Below are positions 44,900 through 54,238 of a stretch of DNA of 64,000 bases, in pieces. Both the position numbers and the translations under genes were made by a program. The stretch's first letter is position 1. The number at the start of each line of letters is the position of its first letter. The DNA is from an uncultured Acidocella sp. Lineage in GTDB: Bacteria > Pseudomonadota > Alphaproteobacteria > Acetobacterales > Acetobacteraceae. The notes under the pieces are model-generated. The model was not told the origin of the DNA. It searched no databases and saw only the letters and a program-made list of their open reading frames with translations. Location of the stretch: the NCBI RefSeq assembly GCF_946222605.1, contig NZ_CAMIIE010000008.1, positions 1 through 64,000 of the forward strand, read 5' to 3'.

Positions 44900-45865
44900 T
44901 TAGCTCTTGGCTGGCCAGGGGGTTTCCGGCACCGGCGTCAGCGGGCCTTCACCGGCGAACCAGGAGCGGACATTATCGATCACCAGCTCGGCCATCAGCC
45001 GGCGGGTCATCTCGGTGGCGCTGCCAATATGCGGGGCGAGCACGATATGCGTCATCTCCCGCAGCGCCTGCGGCACGTTCGGCTCACCCTCGAATACGTC
45101 CAGCCCGGCGCTGAGAATGGTCCGGCTTCGTAGCGCTGCGATCAGCGCCTCCTGGTCCACCACCGAACCACGGGCGACATTGATCAGAATGCCGCGCGGC
45201 CCGAGCGCCTCCAGCACCTTCGCATTCACCGCATGATGGGTGGATGCACCGCCCGGCATCACCAGGATCAACGTATCCACCGCCGCCGCCAGCCCCTCCA
45301 GCGTGGGATGATACTCATAGGCCAGGCCTTCGCGCGGCGTGCGGGTATGATAGGCGATCGGCCGGCCGAACCCGTCCAGCCGCTTGGCGATGGTCAGCCC
45401 GATCCGCCCCAGCCCGGCAATGCCGATCGAGCGGTCGCGCAGCGAGGCGCTGAGCGGAAAGCGCGCGCTTGCCCATTGTCCGCCGCGCACATAGGCATCC
45501 GCCTGCGGCAACTGCCGGATGGTGGCGAGCAGCAATGCGACGGTGAAATCCGCGACCTCGTCATTCAGCACATCCGGCGTATGGGTGACGATGACGCCTC
45601 TGGCGGCGGCGGCATGAGCATCCACCGAATCATAGCCGACCCCGTAATTCGAGATGAGCCGCAGCTTCGGCAGGGCGGCGATCAGCGCCGCATCGGTCTT
45701 CTCACGCCCCCAGGTGACGATGGCCTCGATCTCCTTGCCATGCGCCGCCACCAGGCTGGCAAGCGACTCGTCATGGCTGCTGAAGACCTCGAAATCGCGG
45801 GCCAGCGCCTCTTCCACCCGGCGCTCCATCCCGCCAATGCTCAAAATCTTGCTGCGCGCGCTCAT
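44900..45865 (-). CDS. D-2-hydroxyacid dehydrogenase
   Basis: A 321-residue NAD(P)H-dependent dehydrogenase. Nucleotide-binding GIAGLGRIGLTIA, catalytic Arg in NVARGSVVDQ, Glu in DVFEGEP and His in APHIGSAT are present. It resembles glyoxylate/hydroxypyruvate reductases (ghrB type). Probably co-transcribed with the FAH-family gene that follows. Confidence 0.9.
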   Translation of the reverse strand: MSARSKILSIGGMERRVEEALARDFEVFSSHDESLASLVAAHGKEIEAIVTWGREKTDAALIAALPKLRLISNYGVGYDSVDAHAAAARGVIVTHTPDVLNDEVADFTVALLLATIRQLPQADAYVRGGQWASARFPLSASLRDRSIGIAGLGRIGLTIAKRLDGFGRPIAYHTRTPREGLAYEYHPTLEGLAAAVDTLILVMPGGASTHHAVNAKVLEALGPRGILINVARGSVVDQEALIAALRSRTILSAGLDVFEGEPNVPQALREMTHIVLAPHIGSATEMTRRLMAELVIDNVRSWFAGEGPLTPVPETPWPAKS

Positions 45866-46238
45866 TTTTATTCACCCCGTCCAGATCTGCGTGTGTCCAG
45901 ACGCGTGACCTCCCCGCGCCCCGTCCCACCATAGCCAGCGGAAAATCCAAGAAAACCCGTGCCTTGCTGGGCTCAGGCATGAGTTTTTGAGGGCCATCTC
46001 CGGCGCCTTCCGCGATTCCGGAAATTAGTTGGTAGGCTCATGAGTTTTTCGCGGAGAGGCGTGCAGATTTTTGCGGTGCGTTTTCACAAGAATGTGTTAA
46101 TTATCTATCGACTCGAAACGATTCGCGCCTGGGTTGTGGCAAAGCTAAAAGCGTCGCGTGGCGAGTAGGAGTTTCAGCGTTCATTGAACGAAAGCCGAGG
46201 GGCAGGGCGGGTGCGCCGCTTCTCTGAGAGGGGAGATC
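45866..46238. promoter_or_regulatory. 373-bp divergent intergenic region
   Basis: Lies between the 2-hydroxyacid dehydrogenase (minus) and the PilZ gene (plus). CATGAGTTTTT occurs twice (about 45979 and 46039) 60 bp apart. The region around 46080-46110 (CACAAGAATGTGTTAATTATCTATCG) is clearly AT-richer than its surroundings and is the likeliest site of the pilZ promoter. No gene is supportable. Confidence 0.35.
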
Positions 46239-46535
46239 ATGTCGATTTTGGGCGAGACTCAAAGCCGAACGGATACAACCGAACGCCGGCGCAGCGCCCG
46301 TCAGCCGACCCTGAACCGGGCCAAGCTGGTCTATGGCATGACCAGCCAGGCGGTGGTGGATTGCATGGTGCGCGACCTCTCCGAAGGCGGGGCCAAGGTG
46401 GAAACCGCGGTGATGATGCCGGTGCCGGATTACCTGACCCTGCGCATCGATGGCCGCGCCCCGCGCCGGGTGCGCCGCTGCTGGGCGCGCGGTGTGGCGA
46501 TCGGCCTGGAATATCTGAACGAGCCGGCGGATTAG
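46239..46535 (+). CDS. PilZ-domain c-di-GMP-binding protein
   Basis: A 98-residue single PilZ domain. The RRRSAR basic patch at about 17-22 and DLSEGGAKVE at about 46-55 are the RxxxR and D/NxSxxG motifs that bind cyclic di-GMP. GAGAGGGGAG precedes the ATG. The TAG stop is the first three bases of repeat copy 2. A GGDEF-EAL protein elsewhere in the window could supply or remove its ligand. Confidence 0.88.
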   Translation: MSILGETQSRTDTTERRRSARQPTLNRAKLVYGMTSQAVVDCMVRDLSEGGAKVETAVMMPVPDYLTLRIDGRAPRRVRRCWARGVAIGLEYLNEPAD

Positions 46536-46636
46536 AGCATCAAGCTTTTAGCTTGATGCTCTAAATTTTGTTTTAGCGAGCCATTTCATGTGTTTATTTT
46601 GACGCTGGCGCGTCAACCTAAACACATATTGCTCTA
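46533..46636 (+). repeat. 104-bp two-hairpin repeat, copy 2
   Basis: Hairpin A TAGAGCATCAAGC TTTTA GCTTGATGCTCTA is perfect (46533-46563), followed by AAATTTTGTTTTAGC and hairpin B ending ATTGCTCTA. Differs from copy 4 at three positions and from copy 1 at two. Here it is the hairpin A end that supplies the TAG stop, to the PilZ gene; the other end stops 10 nt from the tRNA 3' end. Confidence 0.92.
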
Positions 46637-46646
46637 GGAAACAGGC

Positions 46647-46721
46647 TGGTGCCGGGTGAGGGATTTGAACCCCCGACCTTCGGTTTACAAAACCGCTGCA
46701 CTACCACTGTGCTAACCCGGC
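46647..46721 (-). tRNA. tRNA-Thr(TGT)
   Basis: The minus strand folds to a cloverleaf: acceptor GCCGGGT/ACCCGGC, D arm GCAC...GTGC, anticodon loop TTTGTAA with anticodon TGT, variable loop AGGTC and T arm GGGGGTTCAAATCCCTC (loop TTCAAAT). Discriminator A at 46650 and an encoded CCA at 46649-46647. Reads threonine ACN codons. Sits between PuuB and the PilZ gene. Confidence 0.95.
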
Positions 46722-46769
46722 CCGCAGCGCCAGCCTCTACTTGAATTCCCAGGCGGCGGCAACCGGGCT

Positions 46770-48047
46770 TTACAGCCCCAGCATGTCCCGGAAGCGATAC
46801 CACCAGGAGCCGGCGACCGTCAGCGGCACCCGCAGATGCCGGCCGCCGGGGAAAGGAAAATAGGGCAAGCCGGCGAAAACATCGAAGCGCTGCGATTCGC
46901 CGCTGACCGCCTCCGCCAGCAGGCGCGCCAGCAGATGCGTCGTCGTCACCCCATGGCCGCTATCGCCGTGGGAGAAATACACATTCGGCGCCAGCCGGCC
47001 GATTTGCGGAAAGCGGGTCAGGGTGAGGGCGAAATTGCCGCTCCAGGCGAAATCCACCCGCGCATCCTTCAGATTCGGGAAGGTTTTGTGCATCAGCGGC
47101 AGGATTTTCGCCCGCACGCTGGCCGGGTCCTGCCCGCCATAGACGATGCCGCCACCGTAGAGAATGCGGTTATCCGCGGTGCGGCGGAAATAATCGAGGA
47201 TATAGTTGCAATCCTCCACGCACATATCGGTGGGCAGCAGCTCGGCGGCCAGCGCCCCCAGCGGCTCGGTGGCCAGAACCTGGGTCGAGACCGGCATGAT
47301 CCGCGTCTCCAGCGCCGGCAGCACGCCTTGCAGATAGGCATTGCCGCAGACCAGCACGGTCTTTGCCGTCACCTCGCCCCGGGCGGTTTTGACCCGCACC
47401 AGATCGCCGAATGTCACGCTGGTCACGGGTGAGCCCTCATGGATCACCGCCCCCAGCGCTTCCGCCGCCGCCGCCTCGCCCTGCACCAGATTCAGCGGGT
47501 GCAGATGCCCGCCATGATGGTCGATCAGCCCGCCAACATAGCGCTGCGATTTCAGATGGGTCTGCAAGCCGGTCTGGTCGAGCAGCTCGAACCCGTCCTG
47601 ATAGCCGAAGCTTTCCCAGATTTTCACATGATGCGCGAGGCCGCGCAGCTGGGACTGGGTGAGGGCGGCGAAAATCCCGCCCGGCTTCAGGTCGCAATCG
47701 ATCTGATAGCGCGCGACGCGCTCGCGGATAATATCCCCGCCCTCGTGCGCCATGCCGGCGATCTTGCGCCCGGCGGCGACCCCGTAGCGCTGCGCGATCA
47801 CGTCGAGATCCCGCGAATAGCCATTGACGATCTGCCCGCCATTGCGCCCGGAGGCGCCAAAGCCGATCCGCACCGCTTCCAGCAGCACCACCTGGCGGCC
47901 GCGCTGGGCCAGTTCCAGTGCGGCGTTCACCCCGGTGAAGCCGCCGCCGATGATGCAGATCTCGGCCGCGATGGCGCCTTCCAGGGCCGGCCGGGCATCC
48001 TGGCGGTTGGCGCTGGCGGCGTAATAGGAGGCGATGTGATCATTCAT
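46770..48047 (-). CDS. puuB: FAD-dependent amine oxidase, gamma-glutamylputrescine oxidase-like
   Basis: A 425-residue DAO-family flavoprotein: ASYYAASANRQDARPALEG before the fold, then EICIIGGGFTGVNAALELA, RIGFGASGRNGGQIVNGYS, and C-terminal YFSHGDSGHGVTTTHLLARLLAEA. This is the PuuB/OrdL pattern, oxidising gamma-glutamylated putrescine or related amines. No other puu genes are near, so the substrate is uncertain. It overlaps the preceding small membrane-protein gene by 8 nt. Confidence 0.87.
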   Translation of the reverse strand: MNDHIASYYAASANRQDARPALEGAIAAEICIIGGGFTGVNAALELAQRGRQVVLLEAVRIGFGASGRNGGQIVNGYSRDLDVIAQRYGVAAGRKIAGMAHEGGDIIRERVARYQIDCDLKPGGIFAALTQSQLRGLAHHVKIWESFGYQDGFELLDQTGLQTHLKSQRYVGGLIDHHGGHLHPLNLVQGEAAAAEALGAVIHEGSPVTSVTFGDLVRVKTARGEVTAKTVLVCGNAYLQGVLPALETRIMPVSTQVLATEPLGALAAELLPTDMCVEDCNYILDYFRRTADNRILYGGGIVYGGQDPASVRAKILPLMHKTFPNLKDARVDFAWSGNFALTLTRFPQIGRLAPNVYFSHGDSGHGVTTTHLLARLLAEAVSGESQRFDVFAGLPYFPFPGGRHLRVPLTVAGSWWYRFRDMLGL

Positions 48048-48444
48048 GTCTGTCTGGTCCCATCAACATAAGGGCGAAGATCGCACCGAGCACGGTCATG
48101 GTGATCACCATCAGCCGGATGCGGTAGGCGGATATACGGGCCTGGGCCAGGGCGTGCTGGCGCATATGGGTGGTGGCGGCGGCGATGCGGGCGGGCAGCG
48201 GGGCGCTGCCCTGGGTGGCGATGGCGGCGGTATCTGCATCCACCGCCTGCGGCAATGAAGCCAGGGCGGCCTGCTGCGCCGCCGGTGTCGAGGCGGCCAG
48301 CACCGCATCCAGCGCCGCCTGCTGATGGATCACGTCCACCAGCGGGGCAGGGATGGAGAAACTCGCGAAACTGCCGATCAGCCCCGGAAACAGGAAGCAG
48401 CACAGCATGAAGCCGATGCGGGAAGCGGAGACCTTGCGCGCCAT
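48040..48444 (-). CDS. Small two-helix membrane protein of unknown function
   Basis: A 134-residue protein: N-terminal helix (FMLCCFLFPGLIGSFASF), a 70-residue Ala/Gln-rich, probably helical periplasmic segment, and a second helix (LMVITMTVLGAIFALMLMG). No family recognised. Overlaps puuB by 8 nt, so co-expression is likely. Confidence 0.6.
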   Translation of the reverse strand: MARKVSASRIGFMLCCFLFPGLIGSFASFSIPAPLVDVIHQQAALDAVLAASTPAAQQAALASLPQAVDADTAAIATQGSAPLPARIAAATTHMRQHALAQARISAYRIRLMVITMTVLGAIFALMLMGPDRHE

Positions 48445-48501
48445 TTCCCAGGAATCGGATTAAATCCGCTTTATGTCAAATGACAGCGCCGAGGCAGCCG
48501 G

Positions 48502-48606
48502 AGCAAAAGTTTTTGGGGGGCGGAGGCGCCCGAGGTTCCATCGTCGCGCAGCGGCGATGGAATGGCGCCGGAGGGGTGGGGCGTTTTTTCAAAAACACCC
48601 CACGTT
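48502..48606. terminator. Terminator module (AAAAGTTTTT type), fourth example
   Basis: GCAAAAGTTTTTGGGG at 48503 is followed by hairpin CCATCGTCGC/GCGGCGATGG (about 48538-48560) and then GTGGGGCGTTTTTT C AAAAACACCCCAC (about 48577-48604). It differs from the other three in lying between two genes of the same strand, next to repeat copy 3 downstream of glnD. Confidence 0.7.
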
Positions 48607-48616
48607 TTCCTGCTCC

Positions 48617-48720
48617 TAGAGCCTTCAGCTTTTAGCTGAAGGCTCTAGCTTTCGGTTTGGCGAGCAATTTCATGTGTTTAAGTTGCCGCTGGCGCGTCAA
48701 CCTAAACACATATTGCTCTA
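48617..48720 (+). repeat. 104-bp two-hairpin repeat, copy 3 (covarying stem)
   Basis: Same length and orientation as copy 2, but hairpin A is TAGAGCCTTCAGC TTTTA GCTGAAGGCTCTA: three substitutions in the left arm each matched by a complementary change on the right, so all 13 pairs are kept. Hairpin B carries one mismatch in its core. Linker AGCTTTCGGTTTGGC is diverged. The last three bases (CTA) are the TAG stop of glnD. Confidence 0.9.
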
Positions 48721-51498
48721 GGCCGCCGCGATCTGCGGCGACGGCGTTTTCCCGGCCGGAGGCGGCTCGTCCAGATTGGCTTTCAGCGCCTCCAGCAGCG
48801 CCTGGCGGAGCTGGTAGAGCTTGCGCTCATTCTCCACCTTCATGCCGAACACATCCTTCACATAGAACACGTCCACCGCCCGCACCCCGTAAGTGGTGAC
48901 ATGGGCGGAGGCGATCTGCAGCCCCTGCTCGGAAATCGCGGCGGTGACGTCGTGCAGCAGGCCCGGCCGGTCGCGCCCGTTGACCTCGATCACGGTGTGC
49001 CGGTTGGAGGCGCGGTTATCCACCACCACGCGCGGCGGCACATGGATGGCGCGCATCCGCCCGGGGATCAGGCTCTTGGTCGCCTTGCGGATTTCCGCCG
49101 CCAGCTTGAGCCGCCCGGTCAGCGCCTGCTCGATGACGCTGGAGAGGCGGGCCAGCCGGCTCGGCGTTTCAAACGGGCCGCCATTGGCGTCCTGGATCCA
49201 GAACGTATCCAGCGCCATGCCGTCGGTCAGGGTATGGATGCGCGCATCGACGATCGAGGCGCCGGCAATCGCCAAGGCGCCGGCGATGCGCGAGAACAGC
49301 CCGGCATGGTCGGCGGTGTAGACCACGATCTCGGTCACCGCCCGGGCGGGCAGCGGTTCGGTCTGGATGGTCAGCGGGGCGTTGCGGGTCTTGGCGTCGC
49401 GGATCATCCGGCCATGGCGCTCGATGCTTTCCGGGTCGAAGCCCAGCCAATAGCTGGGATAGCCAAGCGAGAGAAACTCCTCGCGCTCATCCGCCGGCCA
49501 ATCCGCCAGCAGCGTGCCCACCACCTCTTTCACCCGCGCGATACGCGTATCGCGCTCGGTGGTGGAGAGCCCGCCTTCCAGCACCTCGGCGACGCGGGCG
49601 TAAAGCTCGCGCAGCAAGGTGGCCTTCCAGCCATTCCAGACCTTCGGCGAGACGGCGCGGATATCGGACACGGTGAGAATCTGCAGCAGCCGCAGCCGCT
49701 CCGGCGACTGGATGGTGTCGGCCAGATCCAGGATGGTCTTGGGGTCGTCGATATCGCGGGAGAAGGCGGTCTGGCTCAGCAGCAGATGGTGCAGCACCAG
49801 CCAGGAGACCATCTCGGTCTCTTCCTGGTCCAGCCCCAAAGCCGGGCAGATGGTCAGCGCCAGCTCCGCGCCCAGCACGGAATGGTCGCCGCCGCGGCCC
49901 TTGGCGATGTCATGCAGCAGCACCGCGACATAAAGCGCGCGACGGGACTGGATCTGGCTGACCAGCTCGGTGGAGAGCGGCGCGATCTCCTTGAGCTTGC
50001 CGTTTTCCAGATTATTGAGGTTGCGCACCGCCTGCACGGTATGCACATCCACCGTATAGACATGGTAGGTGTCGAACTGCATCTGCCCGACGATGCGCCG
50101 CCAATCCGGCATGTAGCGGCCTAGGATGCCGCTTTCATTGAGGATGGTCAGCCATTCGGCGGAATCGCAGGTTTCGCGCTCATCATCCTCGCCGCAGAGC
50201 AGGTTGAGGAACAGCCCGGCGGCCTTCTTGTCGCCGCGCAGCTCCGCGCCGATGCCGGCATGGCGGATGAGGGTGCGCTTGGCGAGCGGATGCAGCGCCA
50301 GCCCGCGGTCGCGCGCCTCGATCAGGATGCGGAAGATCGAGGTCGGGTCGGTGGCGGGGTCATGGCCGGGGGCGAAGAGGATCTGCCCATCCGCCAGCAC
50401 GAAGCCCTTGGCGATCAGCGAGGCATCGGTGGTGGGTGCGATGGCCGGCGCGCCTAGGGCGGCGCGGATGAGGGCGGGTTCCAGCACGCCGGTGACCCGC
50501 GCGACTTCCCGCACCACCAGAAAATAATGCCGCATGAAGCGCTCGACGCCGTCCTGGCGGCCATGGCGGGTATAGCCCATGCGGGCGCCGACCACCGGCT
50601 GCAGATCGAAGGTGAGGCGCTCCTCGGCGCGGCCGGCGACGTAATGCAGGTGAAAACGTACCGTCCAGAGATATTCCCAGGCCCGCTTGCAGGCCCGCGC
50701 CTCGGTGGTGGTGAGAATGCCGCCGCCGGGGCTCTCCTTGCCGACCAGCTCGGACATCGCGAAGGTGTTGAAAACATAGCGCGAAAGCCAGTAGAGCGTC
50801 TGCAGATCGCGCAGCCCGCCTTTGCCTTCCTTCACATTCGGCTCGACCATGAAGGGGGTGTCGCCGAAGCGTTTATGCCGGGCGGCGCGCTCGGCCTGTT
50901 TCTCGTGGATATAATCGCCCGGCCCCTCGGCCAGGCAATCGGCGCGAAAGGCGGTCTGGAAATCCGCGAACAGCGCGCGGTCGCCGGTGAGGCAGCGCGC
51001 ATCCAGCATCGAGGTGCGGATGGTGACATCCGCCTTCGCCTCGGCCAGGCATTCGCTGACGGTGCGGGTGGCGTGGCCGACCTTCAGCCCCAGATCCCAC
51101 AGCATATAGAGAATGAATTCCACCGCCTTGTTCATCGAGGCGGAAGGGGTGCCGCCGGTGAGGAAGAGCAGGTCGATATCCGAGAACGGCGCCAGGGTGG
51201 CGCGGCCATAGCCGCCGGTGGCCGCCATCGCCAGCCGGTCCTTCGGGCCGGGCGGGAGCATCCGCAGCGTGTAGGCGAACAGGGCGCTGACCAGCTGATC
51301 CATCAGCTGCGCGTGCAGGCGCGAGGCCTGCAGCCCGTTCAGCCCTTCATTTTCAAAGCGCGTCTGCACATGGGTTTGGATGCGCGCGAGCTGGCGGCGC
51401 AGCGCGGCCAGGGCGTCGTCGCGCAGAGGCAGGGTCTCGGCCGCGAGCTGGGCGGCGAGGGCGGCGGCGATATCGGGCTGTTTCCTGGCTTCAGGCAT
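48718..51498 (-). CDS. glnD: [Protein-PII] uridylyltransferase/uridylyl-removing enzyme
   Basis: A 926-residue GlnD. N-terminal nucleotidyltransferase with GGYGRATLAPFSDIDLLFL (metal Asp107 and Asp109), an HD domain (VLLHDIAKGRGGDHSVLGA) and two C-terminal ACT domains (VVYTADHAGLFSRIAGALA and VNGRDRPGLLHDVTAAIS). It uridylylates PII under nitrogen limitation and reverses this when glutamine binds. ATG 51498 is chosen; an alternative GTG at 51546, 3 nt after mutS, adds 16 residues and would couple it to mutS. The TAG stop lies in repeat copy 3. Confidence 0.95.
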   Translation of the reverse strand: MPEARKQPDIAAALAAQLAAETLPLRDDALAALRRQLARIQTHVQTRFENEGLNGLQASRLHAQLMDQLVSALFAYTLRMLPPGPKDRLAMAATGGYGRATLAPFSDIDLLFLTGGTPSASMNKAVEFILYMLWDLGLKVGHATRTVSECLAEAKADVTIRTSMLDARCLTGDRALFADFQTAFRADCLAEGPGDYIHEKQAERAARHKRFGDTPFMVEPNVKEGKGGLRDLQTLYWLSRYVFNTFAMSELVGKESPGGGILTTTEARACKRAWEYLWTVRFHLHYVAGRAEERLTFDLQPVVGARMGYTRHGRQDGVERFMRHYFLVVREVARVTGVLEPALIRAALGAPAIAPTTDASLIAKGFVLADGQILFAPGHDPATDPTSIFRILIEARDRGLALHPLAKRTLIRHAGIGAELRGDKKAAGLFLNLLCGEDDERETCDSAEWLTILNESGILGRYMPDWRRIVGQMQFDTYHVYTVDVHTVQAVRNLNNLENGKLKEIAPLSTELVSQIQSRRALYVAVLLHDIAKGRGGDHSVLGAELALTICPALGLDQEETEMVSWLVLHHLLLSQTAFSRDIDDPKTILDLADTIQSPERLRLLQILTVSDIRAVSPKVWNGWKATLLRELYARVAEVLEGGLSTTERDTRIARVKEVVGTLLADWPADEREEFLSLGYPSYWLGFDPESIERHGRMIRDAKTRNAPLTIQTEPLPARAVTEIVVYTADHAGLFSRIAGALAIAGASIVDARIHTLTDGMALDTFWIQDANGGPFETPSRLARLSSVIEQALTGRLKLAAEIRKATKSLIPGRMRAIHVPPRVVVDNRASNRHTVIEVNGRDRPGLLHDVTAAISEQGLQIASAHVTTYGVRAVDVFYVKDVFGMKVENERKLYQLRQALLEALKANLDEPPPAGKTPSPQIAAA

Positions 51499-51549
51499 GT
51501 CGAACAAGCTAGAACAAACCTCGGCTGGTTGGAATTCAAGAGACACGGG

Positions 51550-54189
51550 TCAGGCCGCATTTTCCGCGGAGCGGTTGCGGATTTGCTGCACATCCTCGCG
51601 CAGACGGTAAAGCAGGGTGAGCGCCTCTCGCGGGGAGAGTGCATCGGGGTCGATCGCGGTTAGTTTATCCAACAGCGCCTCGGCGGCGGGAGGCTCTGCC
51701 GGGGGCAGGCTGGAGTCGGGCAGATTGGCGAATAAAGGTAAAGGCGCGGTTGCGTTTTGCTGGCGCTCGGCGGCCTTCAGCAAGGCATCCGCCCGGCGCA
51801 GCACCGGCTCGGGCACCCCGGCCAGTTTCGCCACATGCACACCCCAGCTCTTCTGCGCCGCGCCTTCGACCACTTCGTGCATAAACACCACCTCGCCCCG
51901 GAACTCCTTCACCCGCATGGTGTGCGCCGCAAGGCGCGGCAAGGCGTCCGCCAGTTGTACTAACTCATGGAAATGTGAAGCAAATATGGCGCGGCAGCGA
52001 TTCTGGTTATGCAGGCTCTCCAAAACCGCCTGGGCGATGGCCAGGCCGTCGCGGGTGCCGGTGCCACGGCCGATCTCATCGACGATGACAAAGCTCTTCG
52101 GCCCGGCCTGATGCAGGATGGCGGCGGTCTCGGTCATTTCCACCATGAAGGTGGAGCGGCCGGAGGCGAGATCGTCCGAGGCGCCGACGCGCGAGAACAG
52201 CCGGTCGACCAGCCCGAGCCGCATCGCCTCGGCCGGCACAGGCAGGCCGGATTGGGCCAGGATCACCAGCAGCGCGTTCTGGCGCAGGAAGGTGGATTTA
52301 CCCGCCATGTTGGGGCCGGTGAGCAGCATCAGCCGCTGCGGGGCGAGGGTGCAGCCATTGGGAATGAAGCTGGTGCCGGGCGGCAGGGCGGCTTCCACCA
52401 CCGGATGCCGCCCGGCGGTGATGCTGAAGGCTTCATCGTCCGAGAGGGCGGGGCGGCAGAAGCGCCCGGCCTCGTAAAGCTGGGCGGCACCTTGCAGCAC
52501 ATCGGCCAGGGCCAGAGCGGCGGCGCAGGCGGCGAGCGGCTCGGCGGCTTCCAGCACCTGGGCCACCAGCCAGTTGAACACCACCCGCTCGCGCGCCCCG
52601 GCCCGCGCCGCGGCCTCGGTGATGCGCCGGTCGAGGTCTGAGAGTTCCGGATGGGTGAAGCGCGCGCCATTGGCCATGCCCTGGCGCAGCTGCAATTCCG
52701 GATAGGCGCGCAGGCCCTCCACCGCCCCGGCGGGCGCTTCCAGCACATAGCCGAGCTGGGCGTGATGCTTGATTTTCAGCGACGCCACCTTGTAGCGCTG
52801 CGCCAGCTCGCTCTGGAATTCGGCGATGATCCGGCGGGTATCGTCGCGCAGCGCCCGTTCGGCATCCAGCTCGCCATCGAAACCGGGCGCGATCGCGGCG
52901 CCCTCGTCCAGCCGCAGCGGGGCGGGTTCGGCCAGGGCCGCGCGCAGCGTGGCCAGCAGCTCCGGCGCGGGGTTGAGGGCGTGCGCGGCCTCATCCAGCA
53001 GCGCCACGCCGGGGGGCAGCAGCGGGCGCAGCGCCTCGGCGGCGGCCAGCCCGCCGCGTATGGCGGCAAGGTCGCGCGGGCTGGCCCGGCCGAGCGTGAT
53101 CCGGCCCAAGGCGCGGGCCATGTCCGGCGTGCCGCGCAGAGCGGCGCGGATGGCCTCGGCTTGGCCGGAATCGGCGATCGCCAGCCAGCCGAGCTGCCGG
53201 GCCTGCAAAATATCCAGCCGGCAGAGCGGGGCGGTGAGCCAATGCGCCAGCAGCCGCGCCCCGGCCGGGCTGACGGTGCGCTTGATGGCGCCGAGCAGGC
53301 TGCCGGCCTCGCTGCCGCCGCGCGCGCTGGCCAGCTCCAGGCTGGCGCGGGTGGCGGCATCCATGGCCAGCTGCCCGGCGCGCCCGGCGCTGACCGGGCG
53401 CGAGAGGCGCGGTGTGGCGCCCATTTGGGTCGCTTCGATATAGGCCAGCACGAAACGGGCGGCGAGCGCCTCGGCCCCGGAGAAATCCCCGAACGCATCC
53501 AGGCTGGCGGCGCCGAAGCGCTGGGCGAGCTCGCGCGCCGCGGCCTCGGCGTTGGCGGGCAGATGCAGCGCCATGCGCCGGGTTTCCACCCGCCGCGCCG
53601 CATAGGTGCCGAGCGGAATTTCCTCGGAGGCCAGAATCTCCGCCGGGTCCAGCCGGCCGAGGATGGCGGCCAGCCCGTCCGCGCCAGCCTGCTCTGTCTC
53701 GAACTGGCCGGTGGAAATATCCGCCCAGGCCAGGCCAAACACGCCCTCATGGGCGACGATGGCGGCGCAGAAATTCGCCCGCCCGGCCTCCAGCAGCGCC
53801 TCTTCGGTGAGCGTGCCCGGCGTCACCAGCCGCACCACGCCGCGCTTGAACGGCCCCTTGGCGCCGCGCGCCTTGGCCTGGGCCGGGTCTTCCAGCTGTT
53901 CGACGATGGCGACCCGAAAGCCGCGCCGGATCAGCCGGGCCAGATAGGTCTCCGCTTGGCTCACCGGCACGCCGCACATCGCAATCGGCTCGTCTTGATA
54001 GGTGCCGCGCGCGGTCAGCGCGATGTCCAGCGCCGCACTCGCCGCCTGGGCGTCGGCGAAGAACAGCTCGTAGAAATCCCCCATGCGGAAAAACAGCAGG
54101 GAGTCCTCGTGCTGCGCCTTGATGGCGAACCATTGCGCCATCGCCGGCGACGCACCCGTAGCTTCCTTCATGGCCGCGCATTTAGCCAT
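51550..54189 (-). CDS. mutS: DNA mismatch repair protein MutS
   Basis: An 879-residue MutS. The mismatch-recognition domain has SLLFFRMGDFYELFFADA (the Phe-x-Glu motif, FYE), and the C-terminal ATPase has Walker A GPNMAGKSTFLRQ, FMVEMTETAAILHQA and Walker B VIVDEIGRGTGTRDGLA. It recognises mispairs and starts repair with MutL. ATG 54189 or 54171 can serve as start; neither has a strong ribosome-binding site. Directly upstream of glnD, a gene order I recall from other alphaproteobacteria. Confidence 0.96.
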   Translation of the reverse strand: MAKCAAMKEATGASPAMAQWFAIKAQHEDSLLFFRMGDFYELFFADAQAASAALDIALTARGTYQDEPIAMCGVPVSQAETYLARLIRRGFRVAIVEQLEDPAQAKARGAKGPFKRGVVRLVTPGTLTEEALLEAGRANFCAAIVAHEGVFGLAWADISTGQFETEQAGADGLAAILGRLDPAEILASEEIPLGTYAARRVETRRMALHLPANAEAAARELAQRFGAASLDAFGDFSGAEALAARFVLAYIEATQMGATPRLSRPVSAGRAGQLAMDAATRASLELASARGGSEAGSLLGAIKRTVSPAGARLLAHWLTAPLCRLDILQARQLGWLAIADSGQAEAIRAALRGTPDMARALGRITLGRASPRDLAAIRGGLAAAEALRPLLPPGVALLDEAAHALNPAPELLATLRAALAEPAPLRLDEGAAIAPGFDGELDAERALRDDTRRIIAEFQSELAQRYKVASLKIKHHAQLGYVLEAPAGAVEGLRAYPELQLRQGMANGARFTHPELSDLDRRITEAAARAGARERVVFNWLVAQVLEAAEPLAACAAALALADVLQGAAQLYEAGRFCRPALSDDEAFSITAGRHPVVEAALPPGTSFIPNGCTLAPQRLMLLTGPNMAGKSTFLRQNALLVILAQSGLPVPAEAMRLGLVDRLFSRVGASDDLASGRSTFMVEMTETAAILHQAGPKSFVIVDEIGRGTGTRDGLAIAQAVLESLHNQNRCRAIFASHFHELVQLADALPRLAAHTMRVKEFRGEVVFMHEVVEGAAQKSWGVHVAKLAGVPEPVLRRADALLKAAERQQNATAPLPLFANLPDSSLPPAEPPAAEALLDKLTAIDPDALSPREALTLLYRLREDVQQIRNRSAENAA

Positions 54190-54238
54190 CCTGGCGGGCT
54201 CAGGCCAAGAGCCAAGAGCGCGCAGCCGCCCTTCGGCT

